DNA of 64,000 nucleotides, taken from positions 185,308-249,307 of the forward strand of contig NZ_JAGISH010000008.1 of the NCBI RefSeq assembly GCF_017813235.1, written 5' to 3'. The notes under the pieces are model-generated. The model searched no databases, was not told where the DNA came from, and worked only from the letters and a program-made list of their open reading frames with translations. A program made the translations under genes and the position numbers. This document shows, piece by piece, positions 30,032-38,895 of the stretch (its first letter is position 1; each line of letters starts with the position of its first letter). The DNA is from Sagittula salina. Its GTDB lineage: Bacteria > Pseudomonadota > Alphaproteobacteria > Rhodobacterales > Rhodobacteraceae.

Positions 30032-30909
30032 GGTGGTCCTCCTGTTGGTTGTGCGTCATCTGCCAGTCGTGGCAGCATCAAGCCTGTCCGCCTTTCTTTT
30101 CCGATCTTCTCCCCGTGCTCCTGCTTGCGTCGATTGACCGTTGTTCCCGTCTCTCGATTTGGAGATTGGCCAGCCGCCCGCAGAACGAAGAAAAAACTTC
30201 GGCTCTCTTCGGCCGTGAGGAGAATCCTCTGCCAGGGTCGTCATTCGGTGTCATGGTGCCGATTGACGACCCTGGCCCCAAGCGCTGTGACACCCCGGCC
30301 GGACAGCGGCGTTCCCGTCCGCACCGGACACCTTCCCGGGAGCACCGACAGAGATCATGGAGAGGTGTCTCCGTGAGGTCTGGACAGATATTCTGAGACT
30401 ACTGGCGGAAAAAATTTCCGTCTGATCTCGACCGTTCCACTTCTTCCCTATGACGGACGGAATGAAGATGCCGTTCGGGACTGCACGATGAGCGAAGAGA
30501 AAGGAGGCAGCGAAACCCAGAACCACTGGACGCTCGTGAACTGTGTTATGCATCACCGAAAAGCAGCGCGCTGCGGGGACCTGATCAGTCCCCAGAGGTG
30601 GTGGCATCCGCATGAGCGGAAGCAACGACGTGCATCCCGGACAAATTCCCATGCCATCTGTCGGAGAGGGCCGCCTTGGCAGCCTTCGCAGTCCCGGCCG
30701 CTGACGGGAGACGACCACGAGCGCGGCGGCGCTCGTTTCTACTTGCCAGAGGAAACATCCCACGCTGATATCGCTACTCAGAATTCCAACAAGATTGGAT
30801 GGCGCCTCCGGGTGCGACGATCCAAGAACGCCGACGCGCGCAGGGCCTTGGCGGATGTGCCCAGTATATTCTCTGCCGACGCCCCTGGCCGGTGGCTCGG
30901 CTTGGCGTG
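30032..30909. other. 878-base gene-free region with several hairpins
   Basis: No frame here has convincing coding character. It holds a long inverted repeat at 30232-30275, a short palindrome CGGAAAAAATTTCCG near 30409-30423 and GGGGAC/GTCCCC arms near 30577-30595. Such a long structured gap in an accessory region may hold an RNA gene or the remains of a deleted gene; I recognise neither. Confidence 0.5.
30232..30275. repeat. 17-bp inverted repeat hairpin
   Basis: CCAGGGTCGTCATTCGG (30232-30248) and CCGATTGACGACCCTGG (30259-30275) pair in 16 of 17 positions around a ten-base loop. It is far stronger than expected by chance in non-coding DNA. It lies about 200 bases before the start of the leftward gene at 30031. 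Confidence 0.7.
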
Positions 30910-31350
30910 CTATTTTGGAAGCTGCCGCTGCTCGAGCGTCTTGTCGTCGCCATCGGATTTCATGGCGTCGGCGATGAGGTGGTTCACCGTCTCGTCGAAA
31001 TACGCCGTCACCTCGCGGTGGAGGGTGCGGAACTCCGCGGCGACCGTGCGTTCGAAACCGGCTTGCCGCGCCCGGACCATGACGGTGGTTCGACGTTGCC
31101 GGGGATAGCGATAGGGTCGCACCCCGTGCTTGCGGCAGAGCGCCACGAAGATGCGCACCGACCAGACGTCCGGCAGGGAATACTGCAGCTCGATCTCCGG
31201 GTCCGCGTCGTCCGCGGTTCCGACATCCAGCCTGGCCTGAAGCCGGTCACGCGCCGCACCGGCCGCGGCCCGTTCGCCGGGGGTGGCACCTCGGGCGAAC
31301 AGATGCTCGAGCTTGGCAAGTTTCTCGCGGATATCCCTGTCGCTGGTCAT
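30910..31350 (-). CDS. Uncharacterised protein, DUF2786-like N-terminus
   Basis: A 146-residue protein with an N-terminal helix pattern IREKLAKLEHLFARGATPGERAAAGAARDRLQARL that resembles the DUF2786 motif found in several phage- and plasmid-linked proteins. The rest (VRIFVALCRKHGVRPYRYPRQRRTTVMVRARQAGF) is a basic domain that could contact nucleic acid. The ATG at 31350 has a GGAAGGGAG site upstream. It is divergent from the gene at 31500. The DUF2786 link is by eye and tentative. Confidence 0.65.
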   Translation of the reverse strand: MTSDRDIREKLAKLEHLFARGATPGERAAAGAARDRLQARLDVGTADDADPEIELQYSLPDVWSVRIFVALCRKHGVRPYRYPRQRRTTVMVRARQAGFERTVAAEFRTLHREVTAYFDETVNHLIADAMKSDGDDKTLEQRQLPK

Positions 31351-31499
31351 GTGATCGCTCCCTTCCTGCGCAGGCCCGATGGCCGGATCACCGACGAAAG
31401 GTCAACCCGATCGGCCCTGTCGATGTGGTTCGGCCAAAGGCGCCCGGGTCTTCATCCTGGAACCTGCCTGTGTCAGTCTCGACAGGACAAGAGGATGAC

Positions 31500-32756
31500 A
31501 TGGCGCGAAACACGACCCACAAATGGGCCTTCAAGCCCGGCATGCGCGCTGGCGCATTCGGCTGGCGCGGCACGGCGAAGGCCACCGCGCGGTTGAAGGC
31601 GGCGACGCGCGAGATCAAGGCCGTGCGGAAGAGCGATGCCGTCGCGGCCGGCGAGGGCGTCATCGCGCTCGCGGAACGCATCTGGCCGGCCTTCGAGCAT
31701 ATCGACACCTCCTCCGGCGCGCTCGGCACGGCCGTGGCGCGCACCCTCGAAGACCTGGCCCCGATCCTGATCGACGCCCCGGCGGACGAGAGCACGCGCG
31801 CTGCCTGGACGGAGCGGTTGCGCAGGGCCATTCTCGACGACGGCGTCGACTATCTCGCCCCGCTCGCCGACCGTTTCGGCGAGATCGCTCAGGTGCCGTC
31901 GGTGATCAACGACCACGCGGATCGCGATCTCGACCTGATCTCGGTCGCATGGGCGGATCACGCCCGCTTCTCGCATGTCCCGAGCGCCACGCTGACCCTC
32001 TCCTGCCTGCTCGAGGCAGGCCGCCACGAGGAATTGCTCGCCCTCGTGGACAGCGCCAGGACGCGGCTGTGGTTCCATGAGAAATTCGCGGCCGAGGCGC
32101 TTGTCCGCCAGGGCCGCGAGGCCGAGGCCCTGGCGCGCGCCGCGGCGCTGCTCGAAGGGGAACGCATGCCGCCGGGGTATCGTGCCATTGCGCAGTTCTG
32201 CGAAACCCTTCTGATCCGTCAAGGCAAGGCGGACGAGGCCTATGCTCGCTATGGCCTGCCGATGACGGTAGGCGGCACGTGGCTGGCGATGTGGCGCGAC
32301 CTCGTGAAGCGCTACCCTGACAGGGAACCGCGCAGGGTCCTCGAGGACCTGATGGCGCATCACGGACGGAAGGGGAAATGGTTCGCCGCCGCGAAGACCG
32401 CCGGATATCTCGACATCGCCCTCGACTGCGCCGCCGACCACGAGGCCGCGCCCGCCACGCTGATCCGCGCCGCCCGGGACTTCGCGCAGAAGGACCCCGC
32501 CTTCGCGGCTGGCGTGGCCCTGCATGCCCTAAAGCACCTGCACGCCGACCGAGGTTACGACGCCTCCCCCCTCGACTTCGACGACGCGGTCTCCCACCTC
32601 ATGACAGCCGCCCGACAGATCGACCGGACGTCATGGGCGCTGGACCAGTTGCGCAGGATCGCCGAGGATGGAAGCGGAGATGACCTGATGGTCAAGCGGC
32701 TGCGACTGCTGATCGCGCGGCTGGCAGGAGAGATTGGCGCTTGGACCAATTCATGA
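31500..32756 (+). CDS. Uncharacterised helical-repeat protein (DUF6880-like)
   Basis: A 418-residue protein that is almost all alpha helix, with repeated paired-helix units reminiscent of TPR-like folds (for example TLSCLLEAGRHEELLALVDSA, ALVRQGREAEALARAAALL and CETLLIRQGKADEAYARYG). The N-terminal stretch is basic (HKWAFKPGMRAGAFGWRGTAKATARL). The layout resembles the DUF6880 family, which I suggest with low certainty. The ATG at 31500 follows AAGAGG; an in-frame GTG/ATG 25 codons upstream gives a less natural start. There is no catalytic motif. It is probably a scaffold or binding protein, and is G+C-rich, unlike the genes to its right. Confidence 0.7.
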   Translation: MARNTTHKWAFKPGMRAGAFGWRGTAKATARLKAATREIKAVRKSDAVAAGEGVIALAERIWPAFEHIDTSSGALGTAVARTLEDLAPILIDAPADESTRAAWTERLRRAILDDGVDYLAPLADRFGEIAQVPSVINDHADRDLDLISVAWADHARFSHVPSATLTLSCLLEAGRHEELLALVDSARTRLWFHEKFAAEALVRQGREAEALARAAALLEGERMPPGYRAIAQFCETLLIRQGKADEAYARYGLPMTVGGTWLAMWRDLVKRYPDREPRRVLEDLMAHHGRKGKWFAAAKTAGYLDIALDCAADHEAAPATLIRAARDFAQKDPAFAAGVALHALKHLHADRGYDASPLDFDDAVSHLMTAARQIDRTSWALDQLRRIAEDGSGDDLMVKRLRLLIARLAGEIGAWTNS

Positions 32757-32939
32757 GCGCGACGGGCGGAGAGCTGACCTTCGTTGCACACCGCATGAAT
32801 GGCAGCGATGTGCAGGAAGCGGACCTCACCGAGTCAATCCCCGAGGCGGTCGTGCCTCAGAGCTTAGCCTACCTCCCCGAGAAGAATACGTTCGTCCGAA
32901 GCACCCAAAAGAAGCCGGCGAAGGCGATGAAGAGTACCC

Positions 32940-34211
32940 TCAGTCGGATAGTAATCTTCGCACCTTGGCTCTCTGTGCGGAGTCTTTCGCAGTTCGGTCG
33001 AGAGCTTGGCGCAAAACGTTGATCTGGTTCACTGACAGATCCATGTGAACGTCTGAGGCAAAGTCGAATAGGGGAGCGAAGCTGTTGATCCGGGCGAGCG
33101 CGTCATCTAGTGAGAGCGCCCCGACCGCCCCACGATTGTTGTTTAGCCATCTGAGCATCTCCAAGGTCCTTTCCACGCTCCCTTGGTGCATAATCTGGCG
33201 GAACAAGGCGCTACGAACCTTCGTGGGAACCTTGGCTTCCAGGACCTGACGAGTACGCGACGCTGGCCAATCAGCCTTGATGATACGGAGAGCGATACGC
33301 TCGGCTTCGTCGGCACTGCAATTGAACTCGACTGTTTCGATGAAGTCCAATTTCTGTAAAGGGTCATCAAGGTGATCTAGTACGTCCTCGATCGCTCCGG
33401 CATGGATGGCTCGGTGCTTGTTGATTTGCTCAGCTCTGCGGAGGATTGAGCTGAAAAGAACATCTCGAGCTCTATCGTTCTTATGCTCCCCCCCTCCGTT
33501 CAAAGGCTTATCAATGGGATCCACGTATATCCACTGCGCGTCCAGAGCAACGCTCGGCTGGAGTTTCCCGATCAAGTCTCCAACTGCGTCCCCAAACCTT
33601 TGAAAATAGTCATCCACAATAAGTCTGAAAGTGACTTGACCGATCTCGCATTGTAGATCTCCTAGTAGGCCAAATAGCTCTAGAAAGAAATCAAAATTGT
33701 CCTCTTCAGCAAAACGAATTAACCTTACGAGAACACGCTGCGTGTACCTCTCATCTAACGGTTTATCTGCAGGATAGTCCCTTCTCAAAGGAGAGAGCAG
33801 TATATCCTTCAAGAGTGGGGCCTCGGGGAACGGGGTTCGCTTCAGTTCACCGAGCGGAGTATTCTGGCACTCGAAGGTTTCGACAAAGTCCAAGATCAAC
33901 TCGACGCGGATCGACCGAATCTTCCTGCGCCTCTGGCGCGTGCGGAGCTCCCGATCACCTTTCTGAAATTTCACTCGCTGCTCAACTGTAATATGAGCGG
34001 CGTGATATTGAGCTCCCCTGTCCGTGAGGTAATCGATCTGCTTTCCGGAAAGGTTAATCCCTGTCAGATCAATATTCATGAGAATCCTTTCTGCAGGGAT
34101 CCCGGAGGTCGCGGCCGCTTTTGCCGCAAGTTCCTTCAAATCCTGGCTGTCAGAGGACAGTACCTCCGCGGCTGCTTCAAGAGCTCTGATCAAGGATTGG
34201 GATTGTCGCAT
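32940..34211 (-). CDS. Uncharacterised protein, second gene of a two-gene cassette
   Basis: A 423-residue protein of no recognised family. The first 45 residues are helical, followed by an odd segment NIDLTGINLSGKQIDYLTDRG and a basic patch (RTRQRRRKIRSIRVE). Long helical stretches follow (LVRLIRFAEEDNFDFFLELFG and later repeats), ending ALDRTAKDSAQRAKVRRL. There are no membrane segments. It overlaps the gene upstream by 35 bases, so the two are expressed together. G+C is visibly lower than in the flanking core genes, which indicates transfer. The position in an island beside a GIY-YIG protein and nuclease remnants makes a defence or mobile-element role possible, but nothing in the sequence proves one. 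Confidence 0.7.
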   Translation of the reverse strand: MRQSQSLIRALEAAAEVLSSDSQDLKELAAKAAATSGIPAERILMNIDLTGINLSGKQIDYLTDRGAQYHAAHITVEQRVKFQKGDRELRTRQRRRKIRSIRVELILDFVETFECQNTPLGELKRTPFPEAPLLKDILLSPLRRDYPADKPLDERYTQRVLVRLIRFAEEDNFDFFLELFGLLGDLQCEIGQVTFRLIVDDYFQRFGDAVGDLIGKLQPSVALDAQWIYVDPIDKPLNGGGEHKNDRARDVLFSSILRRAEQINKHRAIHAGAIEDVLDHLDDPLQKLDFIETVEFNCSADEAERIALRIIKADWPASRTRQVLEAKVPTKVRSALFRQIMHQGSVERTLEMLRWLNNNRGAVGALSLDDALARINSFAPLFDFASDVHMDLSVNQINVLRQALDRTAKDSAQRAKVRRLLSD

Positions 34212-35100
34212 CGCAAATTGTCATCTCCGCATAGGGATCATCTATGAGTTGGCCGACGGACAGCCCTTCTGCCAATAGCGCTTCGCGAATTACTCCTCGG
34301 GCAATCAGCAAGCGTTCCTTGCTCCCCGGCTTTCCAAACAGCCGCCCCTCTTGCTCTTCGTCCTTGAGCTTGACGTCGTGGATGTCAATGTCTTCACGCA
34401 AGCAGCGCACTTCGATGCGAGTAATGGGGGTCATTGCCTTGGTTTCCTCGCGCAAGCGTCTTTCCTCTTCTCGTAAATCAATCAAGGTCAAGCGGGGCTC
34501 CGTTTGCACATCAAACACTGGGCCTTTGAGGCAGCCGCCCAGCTCTTCGCCGTTCACGGTCCATGCATCGTGGCCCTCTCGGGAGCGCGTGAACTGCTCA
34601 TTATAGGAGCTCTTAGAGAGGCTAGAAGTGGTAGATCTTTCGGAAACCGCGCTCAACTCCGCCTCGGCTCCAGCATCGAAGGCGGGGGTTCGGGAGAGGC
34701 TAAGCTTAGAGCGAACACTTCCGGAGGATTTCTTCTTCTTAGTTAGCGCAATCTCTTGGGCGCCCATGGGCTTTTGACGCCGCACGCTCGAGCGATCTAC
34801 GGAGAATCCATCGAGTGGGCGGATGAACACTATTTCACACTGCTTGACCCCGACTTTGAAGGTCACAGCAGTCTCTCTTCCGCCTCCAAGGCGCTCTATG
34901 TTGAAACTGACATCCGCGTACAGTGTGAAGCGGCGCGGGTCCTCGGCGGACCGCTGAAACCAAGCATCCACTACAACAAGGCGTTTCAGGCTCCTATGAG
35001 TATTGTCCGAGAACTCAGTCCATTGACTTTGGGAGTTGGTCAAGATGATGCCCTCAAAATGCGCCCAATTAAAGCGTAACTGTTTTACGTTTGCACGCAA
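34177..35100 (-). CDS. Uncharacterised protein, first gene of a two-gene cassette
   Basis: A 307-residue protein of unknown family. The N-terminal ~115 residues look like a beta-rich domain (LVVVDAWFQRS...RRFTLYADVSFNIERLGGGRETAVTFKVGVKQCEIVF). A Ser/Lys-rich linker follows (KKKKSSGSVRSKLSLSRTP). The C-terminal domain contains ITRIEVRCLREDIDIHDVKL and ends in acidic strands (YAEMTICDATIPILD). The only in-frame start near the beginning is TTG at 35100, with no good ribosome-binding site, so the true start is uncertain. Its 3' end overlaps the next gene by 35 bases. Low G+C and rare codons relative to the core genes suggest import. Confidence 0.65.
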   Translation of the reverse strand: MRANVKQLRFNWAHFEGIILTNSQSQWTEFSDNTHRSLKRLVVVDAWFQRSAEDPRRFTLYADVSFNIERLGGGRETAVTFKVGVKQCEIVFIRPLDGFSVDRSSVRRQKPMGAQEIALTKKKKSSGSVRSKLSLSRTPAFDAGAEAELSAVSERSTTSSLSKSSYNEQFTRSREGHDAWTVNGEELGGCLKGPVFDVQTEPRLTLIDLREEERRLREETKAMTPITRIEVRCLREDIDIHDVKLKDEEQEGRLFGKPGSKERLLIARGVIREALLAEGLSVGQLIDDPYAEMTICDATIPILDQSS

Positions 35101-35715
35101 GAGAGTTAGCGTTCAGCCATATGTTATCACGACAGGGAAAAGGTGCCTTGCTTGGCCGCCCCCCCATTAAGTATTCGGAGCCGTGTTTAAGCTATACCTC
35201 CGTCGCTGGTCGCAAGCAGCGACAACTGAGCTGCAAGGGATATGCCCACGGCCGTTGAATGCCCCGCAACGGATGCCAAAGTCCGCGTTGGGGCTAGAAT
35301 CAGTCATCCGCTGCGCCTGGCGTGAAGGTCGGCTCCGGGCCGGGAGCGGTCATCTGGTTGGCCGCGCCCAGCCGAGCAAGGTCAAGATTCGCGTGCTGCA
35401 GCGCCGCATGTTGGCTTCGAGCCCAAACTGATCGTGACCATGCCACGGCTTCGCTGCGGGTGCATTTGTCCGCTCCCAGCCCAAAGTGACCGGGACGAAG
35501 CGAGGTTGGCTCTCGTTGTCACACATGCACAAATCGCGCCTCGACTTCCCGGAACCTGACATTCAAGCTGTCAAACGCGGCTGTTTGCCCTCAATGGCGG
35601 CAGTGAGCCCAACTTGCATATTCGTTAAAGTCCGGTGAAGGTCTGCAAATCTTCTCCGTGATCGACTACGCTGCACAAGTCCGATTGACAAAAAGACATT
35701 GAAAGGTTGCAAACA
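35101..35715. other. 615-base intergenic region with degenerate repeats
   Basis: The region lies between the divergent cassette and the DUF4041 gene. Near 35411-35510 the phrases GAGCCCAAACTGATCGTGACC and CAGCCCAAAGTGACCGGGAC look like two degenerate copies of one unit, each followed by a CTTCG/GAAGCG segment. The last 100 bases are A/T-richer and should hold promoters. No gene was found. Confidence 0.4.
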
Positions 35716-37062
35716 GTGGACCCCATTACGATTTTCGCAATCGCTTGGTTGCTCCTACCCATCCTTCTTTTGATCCTCTGGCTTCGCGCTCGTGGTGCAA
35801 AGAACCGCGCCGAAAAGAGGATTACGGAAGCAGAAGCAACCGCAGACGTGCTCAAGGAAAAATACGCGCCCATTACGGCTGTTGAGGATGAAGTCTCGAC
35901 ACTAAAAGACACGGCGACAGAGATACAGAAGCAAATCGAAGAGACACGTAGCTCTTATTCTGAGAAGCGCGCCACGCTGAAAAAGCTAGAGCAACAAGTC
36001 GCGATTTATGATGAAAAGCTCTCTTTCGCGGAGCTGGGCGTCTATGAACCTCATTTCGAGTTCAACGACGCTGACGAATACAAGCAAGAGATCAAAAGTA
36101 TCCGAGACCGCCAGAAAGTAATGGTCTCGGCAAAAACCTCAACTCTTTGTCCAACTGATTGGCAAGTGGACGGAAGCCGCGCCAAGGGTCAGACGATGAT
36201 TAACCGCCAGACCCGTTTGACCATGCGGGCTTTCAACAACGAATGTGAAGCCGCGACCGCAAACACACGCTGGAACAACGTCAACGCGATGGAGAAGCGT
36301 ATTCTCAATGCGGCGACGCAAATCGATAAAGCGAACGAGTCCATGAACCTACGCATCAGTGATCAATATGTCAGCCTCAAGCTGGACGAATTGCACGCGA
36401 CCCATGAATACCGTGAGCGGCTTAAGGTGGAGAAAGAAGAGCGCGCGGAACTGGCCCGCGCAGAACGGGAAGAGAAAAAGCTGCTGGCGGAAGCTGAAGC
36501 GGCAGAGCGTGAAGAGGAACGGTATCAGAAACTCTTAGATAAGGCCCGCTCTGAGGCTGGCGTCGATGAAAGCCGCATTGCGGAGCTTGAAGCGGCCTTG
36601 GCCGAAGCTCACGCCACAAGCGAGCGCGCCCGCGCAATGGCTGAGATGACTAAATCTGGCTACGTCTACATCATCTCGAATATCGGTTCCTTTGGCGAGG
36701 ATGTGGTGAAGATCGGTCTGACCCGGCGGCTTGAACCCGATGACCGTGTGAAAGAGCTTGGCGACGCAAGCGTCCCGTTCGGCTTCGACACACACGCCAT
36801 GATTTACTCGGATGAAGCCCCCGCCCTCGAAAGCGCTCTACACAAAGAGTTCGCACACCGCCGTGTGAACGCTTCCAACATGCGAAAAGAGTTCTTTCGA
36901 GTCGGCTTGGAAGAGGTCCATGACGCTGTAAAACGCCTTGCACCGTCCGCGAGTTTCTTTTCAGACCGAGAGGCGCAGGAATGGCATGAAACCCTCTCCC
37001 GCCGCAAAGAGGCGTTGAAGGACTTGGCACGGCCATCAGGCGAATTGCCGGAGGAGATATAG
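35716..37062 (+). CDS. DUF4041 protein with C-terminal GIY-YIG (T5orf172-type) nuclease domain
   Basis: A 448-residue protein. An N-terminal membrane helix (IFAIAWLLLPILLLILWLRARG) is followed by a long coiled coil (to about 120), the DUF4041 core (SAKTSTLCPTDWQVDGSRAKGQTMINRQTRLTMRAFNNE), a second charged coiled coil rich in Glu/Lys/Arg, and a C-terminal GIY-YIG-like domain with YVYIISN, VKIGLTRR and HKEFAHRRV. This layout is known from phage- and plasmid-borne genes; the nuclease activity is inferred. GTG at 35716 is chosen, nine bases after GAAAGG; a TTG at 35707 abuts that site too closely. The gene is lower in G+C than the core. Confidence 0.8.
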   Translation: MDPITIFAIAWLLLPILLLILWLRARGAKNRAEKRITEAEATADVLKEKYAPITAVEDEVSTLKDTATEIQKQIEETRSSYSEKRATLKKLEQQVAIYDEKLSFAELGVYEPHFEFNDADEYKQEIKSIRDRQKVMVSAKTSTLCPTDWQVDGSRAKGQTMINRQTRLTMRAFNNECEAATANTRWNNVNAMEKRILNAATQIDKANESMNLRISDQYVSLKLDELHATHEYRERLKVEKEERAELARAEREEKKLLAEAEAAEREEERYQKLLDKARSEAGVDESRIAELEAALAEAHATSERARAMAEMTKSGYVYIISNIGSFGEDVVKIGLTRRLEPDDRVKELGDASVPFGFDTHAMIYSDEAPALESALHKEFAHRRVNASNMRKEFFRVGLEEVHDAVKRLAPSASFFSDREAQEWHETLSRRKEALKDLARPSGELPEEI

Positions 37063-37096
37063 TCGTGAAAGTTGCCATTGGCGACAACAGCAGCGA

Positions 37097-37223
37097 AAGC
37101 TCACTTTGTCCGCACTGCCGACCTTCACTCTCCGAAAATGCTGCGCGGTGGACGAATGGCCGGTTTAGTGAAGCTGCACCGCAGCGCTCGGCAAAGAAGC
37201 GAACGGCAGGTGTGGGCCGTGAG
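37097..37223 (+). repeat. Dispersed repeat, left copy (inverted relative to 40882-41013)
   Basis: Contains the phrases AATGCTGCGCGGTGGACGAA, TGGCCGGTT and GTGTGGGCCGTGAG. The reverse complement of 40882-41013 carries AATGCTGCGCGATGCACGAA, TGGCCGCTC and GTATGGGCCGTCA in the same order and spacing. It resembles a decayed non-coding repeat. Confidence 0.65.
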
Positions 37224-37325
37224 TTACGAACCGTGCTGGGTCCACCGGCAATTATGCTGTAAAGCGAACGTCGTGCTGACCCGGGCTTCAGTTGGATTGG
37301 CGCACGAAGATTCTCTGGAGTGGTT

Positions 37326-38093
37326 CTACGTGCTCACTGCTCGAGACCGAGAAACATCAAGCACAAAGATGTCCAAACGCCCTCGCAGTTCATCCGGCAG
37401 GCGCTCCTCGATCGCGGCTTGGAGTTGCGATGCAGTCCGATATTTGTGCCGGATCAAGCCGGCGACAGGCCATTCTGGTCCATACCATATGACAAAAAAT
37501 GATCCCTTGTTCATCGGCGTGCTGATGCACCGAGTAGCGATCTGCAAGCTGAGATTCTGCCGCGGAGAAGAGATCTCGGTGCCACTGTCCCTTGCCATCA
37601 ATCACGAGCATTCTGGCCTGCCCGCGGACCATTCGCGTCGCCGTGAGGTCACATCGATTACGAGCGCCCAGCTGATGTTCTACAACGTCGTGAATGTCGA
37701 AGGAATGCAGGCGGGGCTTGAGCCACGCGGAAACCCGGAACATCGCGCCAACCTCGTCGAGCCGTCCAGTCCCATTGTAAAACTGATCGATCACTCCACT
37801 ATCACCAGCGCGGATATCCTTCTGCAATTCGTCAAAAAACTCCATCACCAGCGCACGAAGCTGCTCCACACTCGCTGGCAGCCCACCATCCAAGGATGCA
37901 GAGATCTCGGCTGGCCCCGGACGAGACGACGTCAACGCCGCCTTGCGGCGAAGATCCGCGCGAATGCTGCGCAGGTCATTGTGCGCAGGGGCTGTAATTT
38001 CCTCGGCGAGCAACCTCTCGACAACAGGAAGGGCGACGGTCGGGTCGTCACGGCCAATCTGCCAGACAAGATCACGTAGAAAGCGGTATGATG
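37326..38093 (-). pseudogene. C-terminal remnant of a large nuclease-like protein, frameshifted
   Basis: Two overlapping minus-strand frames together encode one conserved C-terminal module. The first (down to about 37500) reads ...FLRDLVWQIGRDDPTVALPVV, a linker, then MLVIDGKGQWHRDLFSAAES and QLADRYSVHQHADEQGI. The second continues FFVIWYGPEWPVAG...LPDELRGRLDIFVLDVSR. The switch is at a T-run (coding strand, near 37495-37500) and is explained by one extra base. The D-x-x-GKGQWHRDL strand-turn resembles a PD-(D/E)xK-type core placed at the end of very large helical-repeat proteins in other bacteria; here only about 250 residues remain. The upstream part is gone and the plus-strand gene at 38101 begins at the break. 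Confidence 0.65.
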
Positions 38094-38100
38094 TTGAGAA

Positions 38101-38640
38101 ATGACGGATTATCTTGGCAACCGCAGTGACAAAGCCTTGGATACGCTAATAAGGCGTAGCGAAGCCGCCACAAAGTTGAATACACAACAGCAAGACAATT
38201 TAAGTTCTGCAAAGCGCATTCTTGCAGAGCGTAGCGCCGCCAAGGTAAAGTCACATTTCGACATCCATCGTGCTATCACCTTTCTGGCATCAGTTGCGAA
38301 TGAACAGAGACTTTGCAGCTATAAGGAATTGGCTTTGGAGTGCATCAACAATCCTAAGGCCGAATGGTCCACTTACTACCGAAAACTCGGCGGTCAGAAT
38401 GGACTGATGCAATCGATTATCCGCCATTGCGCAGCCAACGGGCTGCCCCATCTCGCCTCACTGGTTGTGCGACAGGATGAAGTTAAGGCGGGGCCAAATG
38501 TGCCGCCTGACCGCGAAGGCGAAGCCGAATACGGTTTCAAACGAGGAATGGTCGACGAAGGCTTGGCGAAACGAGGTGTGGACACTGACGCATTAGTCCT
38601 GGAACATCGTCAAGCTTGCTTTGCATGGCGTGAAGGGTAG
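38101..38640 (+). CDS. Uncharacterised protein
   Basis: A 179-residue soluble protein: an N-terminal helical part (DKALDTLIRRSEAATKLNTQ), then HRAITFLASVANEQRLCSYKELALE, STYYRKLGGQNGLMQSIIRHC and ANGLPHLASLVVRQDEVKAG. The phrase combining a small-molecule-like cleft and GLPHLASLVV recalls DNA-linked small proteins of mobile regions, but no family is assigned. It begins next to the broken nuclease remnant on the other strand, and the first codons overlap its possible upstream extension, so this junction may be a recombination point. Confidence 0.65.
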   Translation: MTDYLGNRSDKALDTLIRRSEAATKLNTQQQDNLSSAKRILAERSAAKVKSHFDIHRAITFLASVANEQRLCSYKELALECINNPKAEWSTYYRKLGGQNGLMQSIIRHCAANGLPHLASLVVRQDEVKAGPNVPPDREGEAEYGFKRGMVDEGLAKRGVDTDALVLEHRQACFAWREG

Positions 38641-38895
38641 CGAGCGCAGGTCCCGGGCCTGAACCGACCTTCAATTGACCAACGATACTACGATGCATCC
38701 CGCCCAAGCCGACATAAACGTTCTTTCGTAGTAGTGGCGTCGGTTGAGGGTGCGCTGACCTCGTTTTTCTTGACAATGACTGCGCATATTCGAAAATATA
38801 TCGGTGCGTTTGAGGCCTGAGGCAGCGACAGAGGCCTTATTTCACGTCTGCCCACAGCACCGGACAATTTCGGGGAAGGCAGAGACAACTTTGCA

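Noticed and set aside
32741..33022. A 93-codon plus-strand frame beginning MDQFMSATGGELTF
   Set aside because: Its first codons overlap the end of the 31500-32756 gene and its last third is antisense to the cassette gene at 32940. No motif was seen.
35183..35431. An 82-codon frame between the cassette and the DUF4041 gene
   Set aside because: It runs through the degenerate repeat area, is Arg-rich and has no ribosome-binding site or motif.
28418..38825. Similar GCGTTT...GCCTGAGGCAG phrases at about 28418-28437 and 38806-38825, considered as att sites
   Set aside because: Only about 16 of 20 bases agree, no integrase is present and the flanks do not match, so chance or a common genomic phrase is likelier.
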